Below are positions 1 to 6,150 of a DNA stretch of 7,236 nucleotides, one piece after another; within the stretch, counting starts at the first letter, position 1, and every line of letters starts with the position of its first letter. The DNA is from Candidatus Woesearchaeota archaeon (lineage in GTDB: Archaea; Nanobdellota; Nanobdellia; Woesearchaeales; JAGVZT01), in contig JAHWHA010000116.1 in NCBI GenBank assembly GCA_019323665.1, forward strand, positions 1 to 7,236, written 5' to 3'. The position numbers and the translations under genes were made by a program. A model generated the notes under the pieces. That model saw nothing but the letters and a program-made list of their open reading frames with translations, searched no databases and had not been told where the DNA came from.

Positions 1-687
1 GATTTTAATCCCGTGGTCTGTAATGTCAATCTCCAATGTGTTTTCAGAGTGCTGTGTGCCTCGCATTTTAAGAATCTCCAATGCTCTTACGCGGTGGCCT
101 TTCTGCTTCACATGGTATAGCAGTATTATGCCGTCAACCTCAAACTCAAGTGATGCTACAATTGTGCCTTCACTTGGTGACACATCCTCTGCTGTGAGCA
201 CTGCTGTTATCCCCCATTTTGAAATTAGGTCGAAGAGTGAAAGTGCTGCCTGCTTTTTTTCAAGCATGTCAGAATAGAGCAAGGTAAAGGATGTGACTGA
301 ATCAATCACAATTCGCTTGATATTGGATTCTGTGATCAGTGTTTCAATAACACCCCCTCATTCAACAAGAACTTTCTTGACTTGGGTTGGCTTGTATTTC
401 AGAAAAACAAACTTGCCCTCTTTCTCATATTTTGCCAGGTCCCAACCAAAATCAAGCATATCCTGGTAGAGGCGGTCCTTGCGCTCTTCAAATGTGATGT
501 ACATACCAGGCTCTTTGAATTTCTCTATTCCGTTCACAAGGAACTGGATGGCGAAGATTGTCTTGCCTGCACCTGCAGGACCTGCAACAAGGTTTATGCT
601 TTTCTCCCTCAGCCCTCCTCCAATAAGCTTGTCAAAGTTGTGGATGCCTGTAGGCACTCTCTTGATTGGATTGGATTTGGTTGCCAT
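1..687 (-). pseudogene. RAD55/KaiC-like RecA-fold ATPase, interrupted by an in-frame TGA and cut by the window edge
   Basis: This is a RAD55/KaiC-family (RecA-fold) ATPase; such archaeal proteins are usually regulatory or DNA-associated and their exact role is rarely known. Codons 1-109 carry the opening PTGIHNFDKLIGGGL, a Walker A motif GPAGAGKT at residues 36-43 and the KaiC-like acidic pair FEE at 66-68. Codon 110 is TGA (358-360). The same frame then stays open for 119 codons to the left edge and holds the rest of the domain: Walker B-like RIVIDS soon after the stop, and the family's C-terminal pattern ALEILKMRGTQHS followed by ITDHGIKI. No frameshift is needed. The residue at the stop falls in a Gly-rich stretch (VE-stop-GG), so a GGA to TGA change is the simplest origin. 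Start is ATG at 687 with GAGG at 691-694. Sequencing error, a recent null allele or readthrough are all possible. Family assignment is firm; pseudogene status is not. Confidence 0.8.
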
Positions 688-740
688 CTGCCTCTTTTTG
701 TATTCCTATAACTATCTATCTTCTGAATTTTATGATTTTT

Positions 741-750
741 GTATATAAAG
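741..750 (-). promoter_or_regulatory. TATA box of the RAD55/KaiC-like gene
   Basis: On the minus strand this reads CTTTATATAC, a good archaeal TATA box. Its centre lies about 59 nt before the ATG at 687, predicting a transcript start near 720 and a leader of about 33 nt that includes the GAGG at 691-694. It indicates that the ATPase gene has its own promoter despite lying downstream of the SprT-like gene. Confidence 0.5.
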
Positions 751-810
751 GTTGTGGTATTTGACTTGATGATAAATTTTATTCACAACAGACACCTATA
801 CAAGGGAAAT

Positions 811-840
811 CAAAAAAGAATGCAAAGCCTCTCAAAAAAC
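811..840 (-). terminator. Possible T-tract terminator after the SprT-like gene
   Basis: Directly after the SprT-like stop codon the minus strand has two T tracts, GTTTTTT (834-840) and TTCTTTTTTG (811-820). Archaeal termination commonly uses such oligo-T runs without a hairpin. The runs are short, so this is only a plausible site. The separate TATA box further downstream fits transcription ending here. Confidence 0.35.
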
Positions 841-1479
841 TCATCTCAGCATCCTGAGTCTTCTCTCCATCTCTTTATGATCAGGGAATCTCTGCTCCAA
901 TTTCCTGAACTCAGTTGTGTGGTGATAATTCCTTCCATTTCCATGCTTGAACTTGAGCTTTTTATGTAGCAGTTCATGATACATCACATAATCCAAGAGT
1001 TCTGCGTCCTTGAGCAGCAATCTGCTGAACACTATCGTGTCTGTCTGATATTCGTAATGAGCCATAACCCTTCGTGATGAGTTGCCCAGCACAAGGTTGG
1101 GCTTTTCAACAAGACCATGAAAGAATGAGTCATTCACCCTTTCAAATGAATCTTCAAGCACAGGATGAGTGTTGATTTTCTCTACTGCAATATGGAGGTT
1201 CTTGATGAATCTGTTGTAGAGGTCAGTGTTTGTTGTTGTTTTCTTTAAGCGGAACAGGCTTAGCATAAGCTCCTGAAGCAGTCCAATTTTAATCTCTTTG
1301 CTCACATAGCGCCATTTTTTGCTGAGGCCGAACTCCAGGTGGTTCCCAAGCTGTTTCACATTCGCGTTGTAGTCTTTGAAATGGTCTGAGTATTTGAGCT
1401 CAACAGTGTATACAAAATCACGGTTTGGGAAGAGCTGTTGGAATGCCTCTCTTACCACATCGATGTCAGTTGCTCTCAT
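841..1479 (-). CDS. SprT-like zinc metallopeptidase
   Basis: Probable zinc-dependent protease of the SprT/WSS-like (gluzincin) group, 212 aa and soluble. The catalytic motif is HELLH at residues 168-172: His168 and His172 would bind zinc and Glu169 would activate water. A likely third ligand is His187 in YHHTTEFRKLE, matching the H-x-x-x-F pattern of SprT-like domains. Just before the active helix comes the usual strand region, with RRVMAHYEYQ and IVFSRLL (about residues 136-155). The N-terminal 100 residues are helical and not assignable by eye. Family members cleave proteins, with DNA-protein crosslink repair as the best-known role of the eukaryotic relatives; the substrate here is unknown. 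It starts with ATG 33 nt after the aRF1 stop with no clear Shine-Dalgarno, so it is probably co-transcribed with aRF1. It ends in TGA, with a second in-frame TGA at 832-834. A YgjP-like or M48-like label is the main alternative. Confidence 0.75.
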   Translation of the reverse strand: MRATDIDVVREAFQQLFPNRDFVYTVELKYSDHFKDYNANVKQLGNHLEFGLSKKWRYVSKEIKIGLLQELMLSLFRLKKTTTNTDLYNRFIKNLHIAVEKINTHPVLEDSFERVNDSFFHGLVEKPNLVLGNSSRRVMAHYEYQTDTIVFSRLLLKDAELLDYVMYHELLHKKLKFKHGNGRNYHHTTEFRKLEQRFPDHKEMERRLRMLR

Positions 1480-1512
1480 TTTTGCTTTTTCTCAATGAGT
1501 CTCAAGAAATAT

Positions 1513-2613
1513 TTACTGATTCATCTCGTATCTCAAGATGGCAGCTATTTTGCCCAAGTCTCTCAGCTGAACTCCTTCGCGTGTTTCAGTTGAGATTATA
1601 TTCACTTCAGTTCCGAACTCTTTTGCCAATTTGTCGAATTCATCCAGCTTTGCATCGCTGAGGCTATCTGATAAGAGCAGCACGTCAACTGCTCCCATTT
1701 TGAGGTTTTCCGTAACCTCTTTCTCGCCATAGCTTGCCATGCCTGGTTTTTTTGCCAGCAGCTCAAAGAATTTGCTCATGATTTTCTTCTCGCTGGCAAT
1801 CTCTTCACCAGAGAGCACGTCCTGGCTCTGGTCTACGAGTTCCTGCACACCGAATGAACCTGTATAGCTTATGTCTTTTATTGCCAGAATCTTATTTTTC
1901 ACTTCATTTGTGATGTAGTTGCCGTTTACAAAGTCCTGTTTTGTTGGTCCTGGGCCGCCGACAATAATACCTTTAAGATCCTTGTTGAAAAGGAATTCTT
2001 CTTTCATCATCTCTCCGATTTTTTTGTAGAACTCTTTCGCAGCTCCTTCTCTCAGACGTGCGAATCTTTGGGATGATTGGCCTCCTGCACGCGTCTTTCC
2101 TGGCACATTTGATTCCTTTTTTGACAGTGGAATGATAGTTTTGCCTTTGAGAAGGGCAATGTTAGCTTCTCTTCTGTCCATTACCACCAGTCCATATACC
2201 TCTTTGGTCTCCAGCATATCTCTCAGCAGATCAAGCTGAAACTCTTTATCGCAACGGTAGATTCTTGTTTTTAATGGCACTGGTGGTTCAAGACTCCACA
2301 CTTGAATATCCTGCTGGCCTTCGCGTTGGGCCACATTGCCCGAGAACACTGCAAGACCGTTTGGTGGTGTATGTCTGAAGAGTTTCAAATGCTGGAGCAT
2401 CCTCTCAAGTGCATCTGTGACATTTTTTCTTGTCTGTGTGCTCTTGATGTTTGAGGCAGTACCCTGCTCCTGCTGGAGATGGTTCACAATCTTGTTGAGA
2501 TCATAGCCAGCTGGCACATAAACTGAAACAAGCTCGGTATTTCTACCTTTGAATGGTTCAAGTTCCTTGACGAACTTCTTGAGCTCGTGTTTTTCTCTTG
2601 CTGAGATTGCCAT
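1513..2613 (-). CDS. prf1: Peptide chain release factor aRF1 (eRF1 family)
   Basis: Archaeal class-1 release factor: recognises stop codons in the ribosomal A site and triggers hydrolysis of peptidyl-tRNA. All three functional motifs are present: TASNIKS at residues 52-58 and YRCDKEF (YxCxxxF) at 119-125, which together read stop codons, and GGQ at 177-179 within RAGGQSSQRFAR, which enters the peptidyl-transferase centre. Domain 3 ends in STETREG...LGKIAAILRYE, as usual. The protein is 366 aa, shorter than many euryarchaeal aRF1 proteins (about 410 aa, from memory). The missing part is the Cys-rich minidomain: residues 313-334 run from LLLSDSLSD straight into the DEFDKLAKEFG helix. The ATG at 2613 is preferred over a TTG four codons upstream because a TATA box is centred 28 nt before it, implying a leaderless mRNA. 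The SprT-like gene follows 33 nt downstream. Confidence 0.97.
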   Translation of the reverse strand: MAISAREKHELKKFVKELEPFKGRNTELVSVYVPAGYDLNKIVNHLQQEQGTASNIKSTQTRKNVTDALERMLQHLKLFRHTPPNGLAVFSGNVAQREGQQDIQVWSLEPPVPLKTRIYRCDKEFQLDLLRDMLETKEVYGLVVMDRREANIALLKGKTIIPLSKKESNVPGKTRAGGQSSQRFARLREGAAKEFYKKIGEMMKEEFLFNKDLKGIIVGGPGPTKQDFVNGNYITNEVKNKILAIKDISYTGSFGVQELVDQSQDVLSGEEIASEKKIMSKFFELLAKKPGMASYGEKEVTENLKMGAVDVLLLSDSLSDAKLDEFDKLAKEFGTEVNIISTETREGVQLRDLGKIAAILRYEMNQ

Positions 2614-2636
2614 ATTTGTGTACAAATTTTTGAGGG

Positions 2637-2645
2637 TTTTTAAAT
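2637..2645 (-). promoter_or_regulatory. TATA box of prf1, leaderless start
   Basis: The minus strand reads ATTTAAAAA, centred about 28 nt before the prf1 ATG at 2613. In archaea transcription starts roughly 25-28 nt from the TATA centre, so the mRNA should begin at or within a base or two of the ATG. This decides between the ATG and the upstream TTG start. Confidence 0.55.
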
Positions 2646-2695
2646 GTTGGGATTGAGAGTGTATTCAGTTTTTGAATTCTGATTTAAAGACAACG

Positions 2696-2705
2696 TTTTT
2701 ATACA
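2696..2705 (+). promoter_or_regulatory. TATA box of the M29-like aminopeptidase, leaderless start
   Basis: TTTTTATACA is centred about 27 nt upstream of the ATG at 2727, and no Shine-Dalgarno is seen in the T-rich gap. A leaderless transcript is predicted. It lies back to back with the prf1 promoter in the same 113-nt spacer (2614-2726). Confidence 0.55.
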
Positions 2706-2726
2706 CCTTGTTTTTTAATAAATATC

Positions 2727-3797
2727 ATGGACACTGTGGAGAGTCTTGTTTGGCTGAAGAGAAAGAGGTTGTTTGAGAAATGCAAGCTGTATGCCAAAAG
2801 GGTTGAGATTGTGTTCACTGAAAGCCTGCAGGCAACTGACACAGATGTGCTTATTATAGGTGACCGTGGCACAGCTGGTTATGAGGTGGCGCCTGTGTTT
2901 GCCGGTGCATGTTTTCTTGCGAGCCGCAGTTTGAATATTAACTCAAAGCTAGTGCTTCAGGAGCCGAAGACAAAGGGAGGGATGGCTGATCTTGATGTTA
3001 GGCAGGCTCTTGAGAAGATCAGGCCAGGAAGCGCAGTTGTGCTTAGCCTGAGTGGAAGGATTGGTGGTTTGTACAGCAGCGGCAAGAATTTCAGGCGTCT
3101 GGCAAAGGAGCGTAGGTTGCGTTTCACCTCTACTCCCAGTCTTGGTACATTGAAGACGAGTTACCTGAACAGGCTGGTTGATGCAATCAATATTGACTAC
3201 CGCGGTTTGCAGTACACCCACCAAAGGCTGAAGAAGCTGTTAGATTATGGCAACACTGTACATATCCGCACAAGTGCAGGGACTGATTTACAGATTGGCA
3301 TCAAGGGGTGCACTGCTATAACCTCTGATGGCTTCTATACTGAGGAGGGTGAAGGGGGTAATCTGCCTGCCGGCGAGGTGTTTATTGCACCTGCGAAGAA
3401 GCAGGTTGAGGGCAAGGTTGTTGTTGATGGGAGCTCGAGGAATAAGGACACAACAGTGCTTGTGAAGAAGCCTTTTACTATCTATATTGAGAGAGGTGAG
3501 GTTACAAGAATAGAAGGTGGAAAAGAGGCAAAGGTGCTTCAGGATAGCATTGACTGGGCTATGAAATACGCAAAATATGACTGGGGGATTAAAAGGATTG
3601 GGGAGCTGGGTATTGGACTAAATCCAAGGGCTCAGATTAGCGGTGCGATGATTGTTGATGAGAAGGTGAGGGGTACTGCGCATGTTGCGATTGGCTCTAA
3701 TTACTGGTTTGGAGGCGGTGTGTATGCGATGATTCACCTTGACCAGGTGTTTAAGAATCCGAAAATAACTATAGATGGAAGGGTGGTGAGTGTTTAG
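2727..3797 (+). CDS. M29-like aminopeptidase (thermophilic aminopeptidase family)
   Basis: Probable metal-dependent aminopeptidase related to family M29 (AmpS/AmpT/PepS), removing N-terminal residues from peptides in the cytoplasm. The C-terminal half carries the family's signature blocks in the right order: NLPAGEVF (Glu217), GELGIGLNP (Glu293), GTAHVAIGSNYWFGGG (His319, Tyr326) and MIHLDQ (His337, Asp339). These match the two Glu, two His, one Asp and one Tyr of the M29 two-metal centre, and the His-to-Tyr spacing of 7 agrees with the known enzymes (from memory). The loop between the two histidines is shorter than in AmpT. The N-terminal about 160 residues are the Rossmann-like accessory region. 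At 356 aa it is somewhat shorter than classical M29 enzymes (about 410). The related NicX-type dioxygenase fold shares these blocks, so the peptidase activity is inferred. It ends 8 nt from the convergent minus-strand gene. Confidence 0.85.
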   Translation: MDTVESLVWLKRKRLFEKCKLYAKRVEIVFTESLQATDTDVLIIGDRGTAGYEVAPVFAGACFLASRSLNINSKLVLQEPKTKGGMADLDVRQALEKIRPGSAVVLSLSGRIGGLYSSGKNFRRLAKERRLRFTSTPSLGTLKTSYLNRLVDAINIDYRGLQYTHQRLKKLLDYGNTVHIRTSAGTDLQIGIKGCTAITSDGFYTEEGEGGNLPAGEVFIAPAKKQVEGKVVVDGSSRNKDTTVLVKKPFTIYIERGEVTRIEGGKEAKVLQDSIDWAMKYAKYDWGIKRIGELGIGLNPRAQISGAMIVDEKVRGTAHVAIGSNYWFGGGVYAMIHLDQVFKNPKITIDGRVVSV

Positions 3798-3805
3798 AAA
3801 AATTG

Positions 3806-4471
3806 CTAATTATTTTTTTCTGTTTTCTTTTTTTTTAAGTATACAGGTTCTGCCTGTTTTGTTGCTTTGTAAGCATCTTTAATAATCTCAGGAGTTAATA
3901 CACCATATTGTTCAAACAGTTCATGTAAAAGAACAATATCTCCCTCATCCATGAGCTCTTGATTCACAATATCGTCCAATTTCATATGCTTTACAAATTT
4001 TGGAATATGCTCCTTTCTAATATGTGAACTCGCAGCTGCACTCACATTTGCTCCAACACTTTTTTTCAGTTCATCCATCTTGCCATTATGGGCATCAATT
4101 GTATAATTTTTACCGTTTTTTCGTACCAACATCTCAAGCTGTGTTCTTGATGCACCTGAGTAAGCCTGCAAGAGCATATTAACTCTAAACGGATCATCCT
4201 TGGGAACAGTTGAATTGAGATATTGATTGGCTTCGTCAACATATACTCCAACCATCTCAGAGATGAATTTCTCCTGTACATTAGGATCTTCTAGAAGGCT
4301 GTAATCAACGTCACCTTTTTTACCATCCCCTAAATCAGGCCGTAGATGTTTTTCAACAGCCGTGTTATATGCATCAGAGTGAACAAATCCAATTGTATCA
4401 ATAATCTTCTTGGCATGCTTCTGCCGCTCCTTAAGCATTTCTATTGGGTTTGGTTCTTCTTTTTCAGTCAT
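3806..4471 (-). CDS. Unrecognised 221-aa soluble protein with Lys-rich tail
   Basis: I do not recognise this protein. It is 221 aa, highly charged, predicted largely helical, and has no cysteine, no signal peptide and no membrane segment, so it is probably cytoplasmic. Visible segments are a basic N-terminal helix (EMLKERQKHAKKIIDTIGF), a central region with DPFRVNMLLQAYSGASRTQLEMLV (residues about 92-115), an Ala/Ser-rich turn (SVGANVSAAASS), a helical C-terminal region, and a final KKKKTEKNN tail. It starts with ATG at 4471, with AGGA at 4478-4481, and a BRE/TATA element at 4505-4518 predicts a very short leader of about 11 nt. It ends in TAG, tail to tail with the aminopeptidase. Its promoter element is identical over 14 nt to that of the next gene upstream (4587-5189), hinting at shared expression. 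Being an intact ORF with its own promoter and start signal, it is very likely real. Confidence 0.8.
   Translation of the reverse strand: MTEKEEPNPIEMLKERQKHAKKIIDTIGFVHSDAYNTAVEKHLRPDLGDGKKGDVDYSLLEDPNVQEKFISEMVGVYVDEANQYLNSTVPKDDPFRVNMLLQAYSGASRTQLEMLVRKNGKNYTIDAHNGKMDELKKSVGANVSAAASSHIRKEHIPKFVKHMKLDDIVNQELMDEGDIVLLHELFEQYGVLTPEIIKDAYKATKQAEPVYLKKKKTEKNN
3811..3836 (+). terminator. T-rich terminator of the aminopeptidase gene
   Basis: Starting 14 nt after the TAG stop, the plus strand has three T runs (7, 4 and 9 T) separated by single C or CTG interruptions. This is a typical archaeal oligo-T terminator. The same bases on the other strand encode the Lys-rich tail of the convergent gene. 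Confidence 0.6.
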
Positions 4472-4504
4472 TCTATGTCCTAATGCTTAAGCTAGATATG
4501 GGCA

Positions 4505-4518
4505 ATATAAATCTTTCG
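4505..4518 (-). promoter_or_regulatory. BRE/TATA element of the 221-aa protein gene
   Basis: The minus strand reads CGAAAGATTTATAT: a purine-rich BRE-like part followed by a TATA box centred near 4508, which predicts a transcript start near 4482, about 11 nt before the ATG. The same 14 nt occur upstream of the 200-aa gene at 5253-5266. Confidence 0.6.
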
Positions 4519-4563
4519 TTAAGAAGGCATATTTAGTAATATTTAGAATTAGAATTTAAAATT

Positions 4564-4586
4564 AAAAAGAAAAAGGAAAGAAAAAA
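4564..4586 (-). terminator. T-rich terminator of the 200-aa protein gene
   Basis: Immediately after the TAA stop the minus strand is nearly all T, with runs of 6, 3, 5 and 5 T separated by C. This suits archaeal oligo-T termination, and separates this gene from the 221-aa gene, which has its own promoter downstream. Confidence 0.6.
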
Positions 4587-5189
4587 TTAAACAAAGTAAG
4601 GTCTTTCCCTAATTGAGTTTGGAGGTACTGCTCCATGCTGAAGCTGCAACTCGACCAACTCCATCATCAGGTAAGGATTGTCCAGCTTTGTTACATCAAT
4701 GTGTGGTGTTATTCCAGCGTTTTCTCCGAATCCACCAAGGTAAGTCATAACATCTGGTCCATCTGCAGCACCAAATCCTGTAATTGCAGTCTCCCTGACC
4801 TTTTTCATCTTCTCTTCAAATGGTTTCTTCAATGCTTCCATTGCACCATCAAAGCTGTATTTGTCTTTTGCACCCTCAATTAGCTGATGCATATCTGTGA
4901 ATCCAATACCAAGCAAAGCATCCCATTGATCATTTCTGTAGAAAGGGTTTGCAAGCACACCTGGTGCTATGCCATATGTGTTCTGGACTGCCCCGTCAAT
5001 TCTCGCTTCAAAGGCTGTTTTAAAACTGTCTCTTGCAGGCTGGTTTGCCAGGCTTTCCAAATCAAGTAATCCTCCTGCTCCTCTGGTCGTCTCTTCTCCA
5101 TCAAGCAATGCTTGTACAAGTTCGTGTTTTCTTGTATCTGTCTGTTGTCTTGCCTGTGCTCTTAATCCCAAATAGTTTGCAACTGTCAT
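4587..5189 (-). CDS. Unrecognised 200-aa soluble protein with a strong Shine-Dalgarno
   Basis: I do not recognise this protein. It is 200 aa, has no cysteine, no obvious signal peptide and no membrane segment. It begins with a polar, Gln/Arg-rich helix (YLGLRAQARQQTDTRKHELVQ minus its last residue fits one helix) and continues with a Gly/Leu-rich turn (GAGGLLDLESL, residues about 37-47), NPFYRNDQWDALLGIGF, a Lys/Glu-rich helix around residues 112-133, a Gly-rich segment with DVMTYLGGFGENAG, and the C-terminal NPYLMMELVELQL...RERPYFV. The ATG at 5189 is fixed by AGGGGGTG five bases upstream, the strongest Shine-Dalgarno in the window. With the BRE/TATA at 5253-5266 this predicts a leader of about 40 nt. 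A T-rich terminator follows the stop, so it is probably monocistronic. The strong initiation signal suggests substantial expression. Confidence 0.8.
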   Translation of the reverse strand: MTVANYLGLRAQARQQTDTRKHELVQALLDGEETTRGAGGLLDLESLANQPARDSFKTAFEARIDGAVQNTYGIAPGVLANPFYRNDQWDALLGIGFTDMHQLIEGAKDKYSFDGAMEALKKPFEEKMKKVRETAITGFGAADGPDVMTYLGGFGENAGITPHIDVTKLDNPYLMMELVELQLQHGAVPPNSIRERPYFV

Positions 5190-5194
5190 ATATA

Positions 5195-5202
5195 CACCCC
5201 CT
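5195..5202 (-). promoter_or_regulatory. Strong Shine-Dalgarno of the 200-aa gene
   Basis: The minus strand reads AGGGGGTG, complementary with one mismatch to the archaeal 16S tail partner of GGAGGTG, and lies 5 nt before the ATG at 5189. It fixes the start. It stands out because other genes here look leaderless or weakly led. Confidence 0.75.
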
Positions 5203-5252
5203 AGTGTTTTATATTCAAATTTGATATCTGTTCACTAAATAGTAGTAAAATT

Positions 5253-5266
5253 ATATAAATCTTTCG
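5253..5266 (-). promoter_or_regulatory. BRE/TATA element of the 200-aa protein gene
   Basis: The minus strand reads CGAAAGATTTATAT, identical to 4505-4518. The TATA centre near 5256 predicts a transcript start near 5230, giving a leader of about 40 nt that contains the AGGGGGTG site. Confidence 0.6.
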
Positions 5267-5311
5267 GTTTTATATATCAGATTATGGGTTTCTTGCATCT
5301 AAATTACAGGA

Positions 5312-5330
5312 ATATATATGAAATATATAT
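5312..5330. repeat. Paired ATATATAT repeat after the ureohydrolase gene
   Basis: ATATATAT occurs twice, separated by GAA, just past the ureohydrolase stop codon. Each copy is itself palindromic, so the pair can be read as direct or inverted. It may be only AT-rich spacer; no T-tract terminator is visible beside it. Confidence 0.4.
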
Positions 5331-5336
5331 GGATTT

Positions 5337-6119
5337 CTATAGTAATTCACTCACTATCTTTGCCGCAAGCTTTACTGTCATCTCACTGGTGTCTTTTGAA
5401 GGGTTGATCTCAACTATATCAAATGCTCTCAAATTTCTCAGGTTCTTAAGCCTGTTCAAAAAATACAGCAGCTCGCGGCTTGTGATTCCGGCTGGCTCAG
5501 GGTAGCCTGTGGCTGGGGCAAATGCTGGGTCTACAGCATCAATATCTATTGAGATATATGCTGCTCCAAAGTTGTGGGCAATAGACATCACTGCGTCAGC
5601 AGTTTCATGCAAACCTTCTGCCGCTATTTCCCGCATTGTGAAGTGCTTGATTTTGTTTGATTTTAGATATTCGTACTCTTTTGGGTCCCAGGTTCTTAGG
5701 CCAACAAGCACAAGATTGTTTTTGTTGAGGATGTCCTTATCAATCAATGTGCGCAGATAGTCCTCATGTGTTGGCGGCTCAAAATTATTTACCAAATCTG
5801 GATGGGCGTCAAACACCACTAATCCGGGATTTTGGAATTTTTTGGCAAAGGCTCTGAAAGCTGGATAGGTAATTGAGTGGTCGCCACCTAGTATGACAGG
5901 AATCTCATTGTTGTCAAGCAGGAACTCATGGATGTTTTTGTTGGATTGCTCTGGGTTTGAGTTGTCGGTTGGGATTTGCTCAACTGTGTACTGCAGCAGG
6001 CGGCCTGATTCACTCAATTGGTAGTTCTGCTTCAGAATTTTGATAATTGCATCAGGTGCAAGTTCGCAGCCTTTTGTTTTGCCCAGACCATTTATAGCTG
6101 GACATTTGATGATTTTCAT
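5337..6119 (-). CDS. Agmatinase/arginase-family ureohydrolase
   Basis: Ureohydrolase that splits a guanidino substrate to give urea; agmatine to putrescine (SpeB-type) is the most likely reaction, supplying polyamines. The binuclear manganese ligands are all present: His81 in GGDHS, Asp104, His106 and Asp108 in FDAHPDL, and Asp192 and Asp194 in SIDIDAVDPAFAP. Further family blocks are TGYPEPAGITSRE (about residues 204-216) and DIVEINPSKD (234-243). PEPAG-type sequences are more like agmatinase than arginase, but substrate cannot be fixed by eye, and formimidoylglutamase or another guanidino acid hydrolase is possible. At 260 aa it is shorter than typical bacterial SpeB (about 300) because the N-terminal extension is missing. 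The ATG at 6119 lies 26 nt from the centre of a palindromic TATA box, so a leaderless transcript is predicted. It is divergent from pth2. Confidence 0.9.
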   Translation of the reverse strand: MKIIKCPAINGLGKTKGCELAPDAIIKILKQNYQLSESGRLLQYTVEQIPTDNSNPEQSNKNIHEFLLDNNEIPVILGGDHSITYPAFRAFAKKFQNPGLVVFDAHPDLVNNFEPPTHEDYLRTLIDKDILNKNNLVLVGLRTWDPKEYEYLKSNKIKHFTMREIAAEGLHETADAVMSIAHNFGAAYISIDIDAVDPAFAPATGYPEPAGITSRELLYFLNRLKNLRNLRAFDIVEINPSKDTSEMTVKLAAKIVSELL

Positions 6120-6140
6120 ATGGGTTTGTTAATGAAAAGG

Positions 6141-6150
6141 TATTTAAATA
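6141..6150. promoter_or_regulatory. Palindromic TATA box shared by the ureohydrolase and pth2
   Basis: TATTTAAATA is a perfect 10-bp palindrome, so it presents the same TATA box to both strands. Leftward it is 26 nt from the ureohydrolase ATG (leaderless). Rightward, with purine-rich AAAAGG just upstream as a possible BRE, it predicts a start near 6172 and a leader of about 140 nt before pth2. CATATAGG at 6254-6261 is an alternative but weaker pth2 TATA box. Confidence 0.5.

Noticed and set aside
23..277. Plus-strand 84-aa frame over the left end
   Set aside because: It lies antisense to clearly conserved RAD55/KaiC-like coding sequence and shows no family features.
1..357. UGA read as glycine or selenocysteine in this organism
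   Set aside because: TGA is a normal stop for three genes here, aRF1 keeps its stop-reading motifs, and a selenocysteine at a Gly-rich non-catalytic site has no precedent I know of in this family.
2614..2625. TTG start adding four residues to aRF1
   Set aside because: The ATG at 2613 is the stronger codon and sits 28 nt from a TATA box; a start at 2625 would be too near the box.
2949..3224. Minus-strand 91-aa frame inside the aminopeptidase gene
   Set aside because: Antisense shadow of a conserved gene, with no start signals or recognisable domain.
5284..5505. Plus-strand frame starting near the ATATATAT repeats
   Set aside because: Mostly antisense to the ureohydrolase C terminus; composition is that of a shadow frame.
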